Shown here one piece after another: positions 24,851-36,000 of a stretch of 64,000 bases of DNA; position 1 is the stretch's first letter; each line of letters starts with the position of its first letter. A program made the translations under genes and the position numbers. The stretch lies in NCBI GenBank assembly GCA_947561585.1, contig CANNZV010000500.1, positions 62,001 to 126,000 of the forward strand, written 5' to 3'. The stretch is from Caprella mutica. Its lineage: Eukaryota > Arthropoda > Malacostraca > Amphipoda > Caprellidae. The notes under the pieces are model-generated. The model was not told the origin of the DNA. It saw nothing but the letters and a program-made list of their open reading frames with translations, and searched no databases.

Positions 24851-26656
24851 AAACAAACAAAAAAAACGAGTACTTATCTTTTTGAATGAGAGCACCTAGT
24901 GGACAACCTCCTTCCATGAGTGCTGCAATAAATATGCAATATATTTAGACAAGTGGCAATAAATAAAATACGGAAAAAAATAATAAAATACGGAAAAAAT
25001 CGTGAGTGTGCATTATTGACTAAATTACGGAAAAAAGGAATTTGTGTGTACGCTCACGCCTGACGCCTGTCTAAAATGCGACCAATAGGAATTTGCCTGC
25101 ACGCTCACGTCACTTATTTGAATAAAATACAGAAAAGAGGAATTTATGAAAATATAAATAATTTAGAAGATTACATTAGTACATGATATAACGTTTAGGT
25201 CCTCTCCAGACTCCGGGGTCCGGGGAAGAAATGAATTAATTTCATAATATTATAGGACTATGGTCTAGGATCATTATTCTGAATTTGTGGACCAGTGCAT
25301 ATTTTATTAGTTGCTTTTAAAAAATTTAATATACTCTGTGTGCAACAATTATTCGAAAATAACTTGAAGCTCAAAAAAATTCTACCCTCTTTGTTTTGAT
25401 TTCAAATTTGAATTTTATTAAAGGTCCTCTCCAGGCTCCGGGAAAAATATGAGTTTATAACATAATATAATAGAACTAAGGTCTACGATCATTATTCTGT
25501 AAACCGCATACAATTCGGTTCAGTATATATTTTATAATTTGTTTTTAAAGTTTTTTAGTACTCTGTGAGCAACAATTAAGCTAATCACTAATCTGATGCT
25601 CAAGAAGAAGACTGTACACTCTTTGTTTTGATAACAAATTTGAATTTAATCAACAAACCATGCGTTTTCGGTCATTATTTTAGATACTAATTGTATTCCT
25701 AATGTATATAAACGTTTCTATTATAAGTTCATTCAATTTTATACCTTTACACGAATATTAAATGGATTTATTGAACCTAATACCTAGTTGACAATCAAAA
25801 CAAATGGTGTACATTCTTTTTCTTCAGGCTGAAAATTTCTTAAATTAGTAAGTCGGAAGTAGAATAGGTTTTGTAGAGTTTTGATTATAAAATTCTTTAA
25901 AGGCATATAAAATTAAAAATATGATACCAAATTCGATGCGGTTTGCAGCAAAATGATAAGAAACATTAGCCTCGTTGAATAAGGCAATAAAATATTTGCT
26001 TGGAGGGGACCTTTAACAAACAATACGTTTTTGACCTTCAGGATATTATTTGTTCCCTGAGATATATAGACGTTTCTATAGTAAGATTATCCAATTTTAT
26101 ACCTTCACCTGAATATTAAATGGATTAATCATACCTATTACCTAGTTGACATTAAACACAAATGGTGTATATTCTTTTCATTCGGACTGAAAATTAGCAG
26201 GTCGGAACTCGAAAGTAAAATAGTTATTGTAGACTCGTAGAGTTTTGATTATAAAACTGTCCCTTTAAAATATTTGTTCCGTGTTTCAGGTATTCTGATT
26301 TATCCTCTCCATCTGCCCAGAAAATGTCTAAAATGACCTTTTCAGTTATATAAAGAGCTTGCAAGTTGCAACAAGCTTGTGCCTTGTGGATTACTAAAAT
26401 TATTGGAACAACGGTTTTTTACCCGCTGTAGCTACTCTATGGAATTGGATTAGAAAATTGGAATGAAACTTTGGTAGGTAGTTGCAGAAGCTACCTATAC
26501 TAACTAGAGAGCTCAGATTATTAGTCAGATAGGAAGAGGAACTGGCTCAACTGAGGAAGTTCAAGAGACTAGAGTCGTAGTCCGTAGACTAGTAGCGAGT
26601 GACTGAGTGAAGTACCTATTCTTCTTTGTGGTGCAGACTCTGAGACTCAGACTGCA
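24851..26656. repeat. Intergenic region with degenerate tandem duplications
   Basis: Two related units of about 225 bp start ggtcctctccag at 25200 and 25424. Two other related units begin at about 25670 and 26040 (acgtttctat, attaaatggatt, acctagttgac, gagttttgattataaaa). No ORF is present. The array looks old. Confidence 0.6.
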
Positions 26657-26916
26657 CCAGTCTGCAGAATATGGAACATTTTTCCAAGACTCTCTGCGGG
26701 AGTTTTTGATTGAATTTTAGAAATTTGAGATCTCTGCGGGAGATCTTTAATTAATTCCTATGTTACCATTAATTTAACTGCGGGAGATTTTGAATTAATT
26801 CCTATGTTCCCATTAATTTAGCTGCGGGAGATTCTGAATCTGCTACTGAGAGTCAAAGAATAACTGTCTCTCAAATTAAAATCTCTGCGGGAGAAGAGAC
26901 ACATTCTGCAGACTGG
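26657..26916. mobile_element. hAT-type MITE copy B
   Basis: It is 260 bp, CCAGTCTGCAGAAT...ATTCTGCAGACTGG, with the perfect 8-bp duplication agactgca at 26649-26656 and 26917-26924. The interior repeats tgcgggaga and attaattcctatgtt. Confidence 0.93.
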
Positions 26917-27089
26917 AGACTGCAGCATCTGCTCCATTTTCAGTAGATAACTAAGGTTTTTTTTTCAATAATTAAGATAAAATTACTTCAAATTATCAGT
27001 AGTCTAGTAGATTAAGTCAAACTTGCCACATGGGAACTTAGGAATTAGCGTCGACCGGGGCATGAACGCGCGGCCATCGCGCATGGGGC

Positions 27090-27580
27090 TGTTAGAATTA
27101 GGTTAAGTAACAGTGGGTTAACAACGTTAAGACATAGAGTTTATTTAAAGAGTAAATATGTTATACAATTAGAAGTCTATTGAGAGATGAGGTAATCACA
27201 TCTCTCTCTGAGTAATGCAAAAGACAGACTGCCTTAGGGTTCTACAAGCAGTGTTATTTAACACTCGACGGAAGTGTAATAGACTTTAGACCTTACGTCC
27301 GTTTCTCATTAAAAGTAATACATGGTTATTTAAACAATAGGTGATTTAATATAGCTGAGCTAGTCTAACAGGAAATTAATATTAAACATATAACGAGTGT
27401 GTAATACATTTAACTAAAATTTCAACACTCCTCACACGACATTATATATTTTTCATGCCTATTAATTCAACTAATTTGGTAAATCTATCAATAGGCAACG
27501 GTTTAGTGAATATGTCAGCAAGCATAGTTTCACTGGGGCAATACACAAGTGTTTTAAAGTCAATTACTACTGTTTTAATG
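27090..27580 (-). pseudogene. Ty1/copia remnant: end of pol plus 3' LTR
   Basis: On the minus strand, 27580 downward encodes YCPSETMLADIFTKPLPIDR and then KLVELIGMKNI followed by stop. This is the conserved end of copia RNase H. Next comes a purine stretch (GTGTGAGGAG), then a 338-bp LTR from 27427 (TGTTGAAATT) to 27090 (TTCTAACA), bounded TG...CA. The rest of the element is not seen; two hAT MITEs sit just upstream, one inserted in pol. Confidence 0.82.
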
Positions 27581-27840
27581 CCAGTCTGCAGAATAAGGAA
27601 CATTTTTCCAAGACTCTCTGCGGGAGTTTTTGATTGAATTTGTAGAAATTGGAGATCTCTGCGGGAGATCTTGAATTAATTCCTATGTTACCATTAATTT
27701 AGCTGCGGGAGATTTTGAATTATTCCTATGTTACCATTAATTTAGCTGCGGGAGATTCTGAATCTGCTACTGAGAGTCAGAGAGTAACTGTCTCACAAAT
27801 TAAAATCTCTGCGGGAGAAGAGACACATTCTGTAGACTGG
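27581..27840. mobile_element. hAT-type MITE copy C, inserted in copia pol
   Basis: It is 260 bp with an 8-bp duplication ttttaatg at 27573-27580 and 27841-27848. The terminal repeats are CCAGTCTGCAGAAT and ATTCTGTAGACTGG. Confidence 0.93.
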
Positions 27841-27904
27841 TTTTAATGTAACAGTAACACATAAGCAATTAATTATAAACATGGTAAATGCATGTGGTAA
27901 CAAT

Positions 27905-28164
27905 CCAGTCTGCAGAATATGGAACATTTTTCCCAGACTCTCTGCAGGAGTTTTTGATTGAATTTTAGAAATTTGAGATCTCTGCGGGAGATCTTGAATT
28001 AATTCCTATGTTACCATTAATTTAGCTGCGGGAGATTTTGAATTAATTCCTATGTTACCATTAATTTAGCTGCGGGAGTTTCTGAATCTGCTACTGAGAG
28101 TCAGAGAATAACTGTCTCTCAAATTAAAATCTCTGCGGGAGAAGAGACACATTCTGCAGACTGG
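27905..28164. mobile_element. hAT-type MITE copy D
   Basis: It is 260 bp with an 8-bp duplication gtaacaat at 27897-27904 and 28165-28172. It lies only 64 bases from copy C. Confidence 0.93.
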
Positions 28165-28172
28165 GTAACAAT

Positions 28173-29390
28173 TATTTTCCAGATTTATTAAGTATATTTA
28201 ACTATTTATAGCTATAATGCGTAACTACAAAAAAAAATGAACCCAAAGCGTCCGAGACTCCCAGTTTAGCTAAATAACATATATCGATTTGATTTCTTTT
28301 CGATTACTGGGTTATCGAATCGATGGATTGTTCCATCGAATCGACAGACCGTTGTTTGTAGGGAAAATAAGCTGCGCAGATTTAGCAATATTGAACGCAT
28401 GAGATCTATCATTTGTCATTTCTGGTAGCCACTAAAAATGTTCATTAGAAATGGTGTTACACTTGAGAATTATTAAATTCATTTTTTTTTCTAAATTAAA
28501 TGACAACATATTATTATAGAAATATTTCCCTCAATTGAATTATAAACATGATCAAGACAAAAAGTTTATCGAAAGGTTTATTGCCCTTTTAAGTTACCTA
28601 GGTCCTAGGATGTTAATTTGCTAACTAATGCATCAAATTACCTGTCTAATTATGCACCGTAGTAGCTACCTAAGTAGACAGGCCAAGAGAAATTCATAGA
28701 TTATCTATATTAAAATAAATTATAAACTGAGTAGTGGCAGTGGTAACGGACATAATAGTTCCAATGCGACAGGTATCTAGCAGTTTATCAATTCATACCT
28801 ACTACCTAACCTCTCAAAAATCAAGGAAATTTGTAGATGGTCATTTGCATTAAATTTATAATCTTTATTAATAGAAACATCAGCACATAGAAATAGGAAC
28901 AATAGGAACATGAAATCAAACAAAAATATTTTATACCTATAACACGGAATCACGAACTAGCTAAGTCATTAATCATCATGTCATGTCAATTTTCTGTCTA
29001 TGTTTCAGATGTTTTGTAGCAAATATACAAGCAGAAATGAATATAAAATGGTAAAATATGATATCAATTGGAACATAAATCGACAAAATGCATACCTAAT
29101 TGACATATCAACTATCAAGGGCTATTTCTCAATAAAACCACTCCGTTCCGGTAATTCATGTTCTGTTCCGGTAATTCATGGTCCGTTCCGGTAATTGTAT
29201 GAACTGCTCTTATACATGGTACAAGACCCAGTCTGGCAGTCTGTATTTCATGGTAAATTTCACAGACATGTCGGTGGAATTTTTTCCTTCGTGAAAGTAA
29301 TATTCTGGCAAAATGTTAGCAGATACTTCTCAGATTTTTGAAAAAGTCAGAAGAGTTCAGTGCACCAAATACAAACTGGACTAAACAGAT
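28173..29390. other. Intergenic, nothing recognised
   Basis: This is AT-rich sequence. A short triplication of ccgttccggtaattcatg lies at 29141-29200. No coding signal. Confidence 0.5.
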
Positions 29391-29750
29391 GACTTTCCTG
29401 CCACACTTTGAAACATGGCTGTTACGAATTATCGTTCTCTGTCTGCTGTGGTTACTGGTTAGAGCTTAGATTGATCATTGATAAATTGTTGATTAGTATT
29501 TTATAAAGCATTACAATTTACATGTTTGGTCTTTGACTCTTTGTTTAAGTTGTAAAATCAGATAAATTTATTACAGTAGAGTGTATTGATTTTAATTTTT
29601 TAAAAGCATATAAAAACAAATAGCTATATTCTACCAAATTTCATTGGACAAATTGAAGAGGGACATAAGTCCTATTTGATTCAATAAAACATTATTAAAT
29701 ATATTGCTTGCAAAGTTACAGTACATGTTTCAAAGTGTGGTAGGAAAGTC
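29391..29750. mobile_element. Inverted-repeat element, probable MITE
   Basis: The left end gactttcctgccacactttg is mirrored by the right end ending caaagtgtggtaggaaagtc. The terminal repeats are about 27 bp around a 300-bp AT-rich core. A partial terminal repeat recurs near 29925. No clear target duplication. Confidence 0.6.
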
Positions 29751-30083
29751 GCCCTTTTGGTGAGAAAATGGATGAAGGTCGCCGCATTTAAGATACTTTG
29801 AAGAAGAAATAGGACATCCTAGTGAATATTTTACACTTGAAAACATGAGAACATTCTTATGTATAATGATTTACAGGTTTCTAAACTCATTTCCACCCCT
29901 CAAAAGTCGTCAGTATACTGGCGACTTTGTCCATACTTTGAAACATTGGTTGCAGTGGACCTTTAACAAATTAACATTGATAAATTGATCAAATTATCTT
30001 CTACTTCTAGGAAGCATATTTAACCAATCTTATTAAAATATGGTAGCAATTCATTGAAGAAGAAAAATTGAACATTTCTCAGA

Positions 30084-33000
30084 ATGGAAATTCTACAAAC
30101 CACTTCTCATTATATATTGATAAAAGGTCAGAACTCTCTATGGTTCGACAGGAAAACTGGTCTTCATGAGTATAAATCATGTGAGTAGCCGCCTATTATA
30201 TTAGATAATTACCATTTAATTTAGTCTGTCACATAACTTAGATGTAATTGAAATATATTATTAGTAGCACTTCCAAGATATATAACTAGCTATCACTATT
30301 CTAAGAATAAAAAAATAATTAATGCTAAATAGTTCTAAAAATTATGCATGTTCCTAAGAATTAACTTCGATAAATTTAGGATTTATTTTATTTTAATGTG
30401 GTCCCAATAAATAGCTATTAACATCACATATAATCTATACTAATAATTTCCTTAGTGTGTTTATTTATTTGGTGTCCGCTTTTACACGACGGGTATTAAA
30501 CATGAAGAATGTAACTATGATACGCACGAGAATATATTGACTTGATATTTGAATATCCTGTTTTTATTCAATTTTTAAATTTATTTAATCTATAAAATAA
30601 ATTAGACTATGCAGAAAATTTAATTTTTATTGAATTCATTAAAAGTAACATAATAATGGGAAATAAATTGGTATTGACCCATTATTTTTAACGGGAAAGT
30701 ACACTAGTAATAACATATTTCCTAACTAAAACTCTTTTCATTTCAGGTTGGGATTTAGCCAGTGCCTCCAATCCCCAATGCCTTGGATCTGTTCATGCAA
30801 TTCTGGGCAAGTTAGTGGTTCATCCTGGTAAGGGGAAAAATTGCACTCCATCTAATCTTTAATTATCTTATTTAATAACTGATATACTTTGACTAGTTCT
30901 GTACTACAATTTTAAAATACATTTGCTTCATTGATCTACCAAATATTGTGTGACTAATTATAATTGGTAATTAATTGTAAGATAAGCTATTTTATGACTG
31001 CAGGTTTTGATCATCTTGGGTAAGTTCAAAGTTAGAAGACAGTTCCACATTTTCGTCCGTATTAGAAAATATATTTATTTAACTCTTCATTTTAATTGGT
31101 ATTCATGATACCTGCAAGTAGAAATAGAGAATTAGAAAAATATTATTAGCAAACAAGCAGACCTCGCTTTAACTCAAAAGTCATACCTCACTTTAACTTA
31201 GAAATTGTTTTTAAAGCGGGGGAGACGCTGCTTTAACTTCGGCATTTTTCCTCTATTTATTTTCTTTTAACAAAAATCAAAGAACATTTGCATGGTACAC
31301 TAATTCTATGTACCTTATTTTGTATTGTTCCTTCAATGTAAATAAAATTGTCTAAAAGTAACTGATGTATGTAAGCTCAGGGTCAACTCCGCTTTAAGTC
31401 ATCCTTTTATAAAAGCGGGGTCTACTTAAAGTGGGGTCCTCCTGTATTGTTTTTATTGTAAGATTTGAAATGTGGAACCATCCGATAACTTATCCTAGTT
31501 ATGTTATATCCCCTGAAGTACTGTGTACTAGCTAATAAATTAGCTCTAAGTCCATTGAAAACCTTTTCAGATCTTCCTCCAAGATTAGGATTAGTGACGG
31601 GAGTGAGAGAAGTAGGTGCCCCTGTTTGGGGAGGGGGTGTCGGTTGCAGAATATTTGGCATAACTAAAGTGTGTTTCTTGCCAATCACCCCCCAGTCTCT
31701 CGATAGCAATGCTCTCTCTTCTTTGGGTCTCTTGCCGTGTCACAAACACCAGCTACAAAACAAGTGAGAACATTAACAATGTGTTTCCATTGTGAAGTCA
31801 TTCTCTCCTTTGGTAGATTCATAAATTCACTAAACTTTTAAAAGAAACTATTCATCAGCAGTGCATGTCATATCAGAGGGTTTGTAATCTGTCATTGCAA
31901 AACTAAATGGATTTTCCACAATTGTATCTACGTTATATGTAGCTAACTAATTCTAAGAATGTATGGAAGGTTTTAGATTATTAAAATTTTAATTGTCATT
32001 GGGCTTAAGAGCTTTATATAGCAGAATATATTCATTTAATTGATCTGTTATTCCTCATTTCTTTTTAAATGTGCCACACTGATTTACTTTGCTTAATGGT
32101 GAAACAGGAATCATTTAATACAACTAATTTCCTAAATTATTACTCAATCATACCTATAGCTTATTTATATTTGTAGTCACTTCACCTATCACCTGTTATA
32201 TATACTTCTTAGCCCATTAACCACCTCCTTCCTTTGGGGAAGACTTTAGAAAAGCATTAAATGATGTCTAAATTAAGTCCATATCATATTCTTGCAATAA
32301 GAAGTGTAAAAATAAATGTAGGTTGTGTCTCATAGTGATTTTAGATTTTGAACCACCCAAAGTTTTTCTAAAATATTCTTTCTTAAAAAGGTTAGCTATC
32401 TAATATTGATCTATCAAAACATAGCGTTAGTCTAGAATATGTCTTGAGTGTTAAACAGATAGAAGTTAAACGAGTTCTTCATGAAAGGTAATGACTAACT
32501 GCCTTATTTTTCAGTGTTGAGAGGAGAAACATCTCTCTGCCAGACCCAAGGGCAGGTCTCTCCAAAACATTTGGCACTTTGCGCAGCGTCACCTCCTCCA
32601 TTCGCTCAGCAACTGTGAATGTTGCTGCCAACGCCACCGGTCAGAGCAAAGCGAGAAAAGAGGACAGGGATAAGGAGAGATATGAACGGCGTATTATTGA
32701 CGAGCTTCTCAAGATGTTTAACGTGTCTGAGAGTGGAGAGTCTTTCTATTTCTGCAATGAGATGGACATCACCAGCTCACTGCAGAGGTAAGCAATGGAC
32801 ATCACCAGCTCACTGCAGAGGTAAGCAATTGACATCACCAGCTCACTGCAGAGGTAAGCAATTGACATCACCAGCTCACTGCAGAGGTAAGCAATGGACA
32901 TCACCAGCTCACTGCAGAGGTAAGCAATGGACATCACCAGCTCACTGCAGAGGTAAGCAATGGACATCACCAGCTCACTGCAGAGGTAAGCAATGGACAT

Positions 33001-36000
33001 CACCAGCTCACTGCAGAGGTAAGCAATGGACATCACCAGCTCACTGCAGAGGTAAGCAATGGACATCACCAGCTCACTGCAGAGGTAAGCAATGGACATC
33101 ACCAGCTCACTGCAGAGGTAAGCAATGGAAATCACCAGCTCACTGCAGAGGTAAGCAATGGACATCACCAGCTCACTGCAGAGGTAAGCAATGGACATCA
33201 CCAGCTCACTGCAGAGGTAAGAAATGGACATCACCAGCTCACTGCAGAGGTAAGCAATGGACATCACCAGCTCACTGCAGAGGTAAGCTATGGACATCAC
33301 CAGCTCACTGCAGAGGTAAGCTATGGACATCACCAGCTCACTGCAGAGGTAAGCAATTGACATCACCAGCTCACTGCAGAGGTAAGCAATGGACATCACC
33401 AGCTCACTGCAGAGGTAAGCAATGGACATCACCAGCTCACTGCAGAGGTAAGCAATTGACATCACCAGCTCACTGCAGAGGTAAGCAATTGACATCACCA
33501 GCTCACTGCAGAGGTAAGCAATGGACATCACCAGCTCACTGCAGAGGTAAGCAATGGACATCACCAGCTCACTGCAGAGGTAAGCAATGGACATCACCAG
33601 CTCACTGCAGAGGTAAGCAATGGACATCACCAGTTCATTGCAAAGGTTTGCAATGGACATCACCAGCTCACTGCAGAGGTAAGCAATGGACATCACCAGC
33701 TCACTGTAGAGGTAAGCAATGGACATCACCAGCTCACTGCAGAGGTAAGCAATGGACATCACCAGTTCATTGCAAAGGTAAGCAATGGACATCACCAGCT
33801 CACTGCAGAGGTAAGCAATGGACATCACCAGTTCATTGCAAAGGTAAGCAATGGACATCACCAGCTCACTGCAGAGGTAAGCAATGGAAATCACCAGCTC
33901 ACTGCAGAGGTAAGCAATGGACATCACCAGTTCATTGCAAAGGTAAGCAATGGACATCACCAGCTCACTGCAGAGGTAAGCAATGGAAATCACCAGCTCA
34001 CTGCAGAGGTAAGCAATGGACATCACCAGTTCATTGCAAAGGTAAGCAATGGACATCACCAGCTCACTGCAGAGGTAAGCAATGGACATCACCAGTTCAT
34101 TGCAAAGGTAAGCAATGGACATCACCAGTTCATTGCAAAGGTAAGCAAGTACCAAGGGAAATTACTCATTAAATGTTCTCTCACTCTATATTGAAATTTC
34201 TCTAGTAATTACTTGATAGTTGTAGAGCTAAGGTTATAGCTATTTGATGGTAGCTATTTAGATACACTTTAAGGTAGCTAGTATATTTTTTAGGGTAAAG
34301 GAAAGTATTTAGGTAACAGTAGCTATAGGTAGCCGATGATATGACTATGTTTTGAATTATTCATAGATTTTTTTTTTTTTAATTGGGCAGCTTAGAAATT
34401 TAGATTACATATTATAATAAATATGTAGTTCCGGATTTCAAACAGTTTGTACTGTTATAACCAGTAATTTTATCTCTAATTAAAAGTGTGATAAAAAATT
34501 TATTAGAGTCGGCGGGACCTTTAATTAACAATATAAATTGCATGGTAAATATTTTAGTATAATTATAATTTTATAAATATCCCCATAGATTTTGATTGGA
34601 AGGAAATTAAACTGGAAAATGATATTAATCTTATTGATATAGCTATAGCTACAGTTCCATATAATTTATTGAAACTTTAATTAATGTTTTATTGTTCACA
34701 CGAAACTTTTCAACTGCCAGTTTTAATGCATTCACCAATTTAATATCAATATTAATGAATATTCTCTCCTCAGGCAACACTCGGACATTTACGACACATC
34801 ACTCCCTGTTTGGCGCAGAGCGGATGACAGGTTTTTTTGGAACAAGCACATGATGAGTGACTTCATGCGCGAAAATGACACTCCGGACCCGTGGATCACG
34901 CCAATCATTCAGGGATTTGTTCAGATAGAGCACGTGCCTTTGGATACGCCTGATTTGAACGCCAAACACGCACAGGTGAGAGTCTCGCATTAAAGTTATG
35001 AATTAACGGACAGTCTTCCGACATATAGGAAAATAGACCATTTTAGCTGGTTATTACATACTTATTTATTATATGTCCGAAAATGTGGAACTGTTCAATA
35101 AATTCGTTACTCACCTCATAGCCATGTTAAATTAAAGATTTGAGATTTTCTTTTTGAAAATTCCTTTTTGTGCCTGAAAATTGTACCTGTCTTATTAAGT
35201 GTTCAAATTTTTTCAGCCTGGTGATTTTTACTCGCTGTGCCTAATATCTCGCCGAAGTCGTCACAGAGCAGGCACGAGGTACAAGAGAAGAGGAGTTGAT
35301 GACGAGGGACATGTTGCTAATTATGTTGAGACTGAACAGACAGTTGCCCTCAACACACACGTCATTGCCTTCACTCAGGTGAGATATTTCTACTTTTTCT
35401 ATGCAATATTCTTCTGTAGTTTAATTAATTTTAATGGTTACACTAAGGTGATATACCTTTGTCATATCTATATTCTGCACTAGTTACATTAACTTTAGAG
35501 GTTATGTCTATAGCTAGTAAGAGTCTCTTTCTGCCTTTGCCATTTCTATGCAATATTCTAGTTCTAGTCACTAGCTTTCAATTAACTTTAAAGGTTATTG
35601 CTATAGTAAGATACTCTAGTTTGTAGTCAAGACTAGGTACCTAAGAGTAGTGTGCTTATTTATTCTATCCTTTGAACTACAATTCTCATCATTCCCTTGG
35701 GACAGTTTCAATGATTAATTTTTTTGTTATTGAATTATTTTTAAATGCACATTTTAGTTGCTTCTTCAAACCTCCTTCTGCCCAAACAGTCTGATGATTT
35801 GTCATTTATTTCTATATTTTTGTTGTTATGAGCATTTCCTAATGTAGCTACTGTGCTGGGAAATGAGAATACTAAATATTGGGGAAATGTTACTGCATTC
35901 ATAGTTTCATACACTCAAGGGCCGTACACACGTAGGGTTTTTTAAGTCTTTCCACCAGACTATTTGCTAAGCTCCTCCTACTTTTACCACGAGAGTATAA

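Noticed and set aside
18967..30083. Bidirectional promoter shared by VPS51 and INPP5F
   Set aside because: They are head-to-head, but 11 kb apart with several transposons between; nothing suggests shared control.
32619..34172. 517-residue plus-strand and 469-residue minus-strand frames over the 33-bp array
   Set aside because: They exist only because 33 is a multiple of three and the unit lacks a stop in those frames. The gene's own frame has a stop in every unit.
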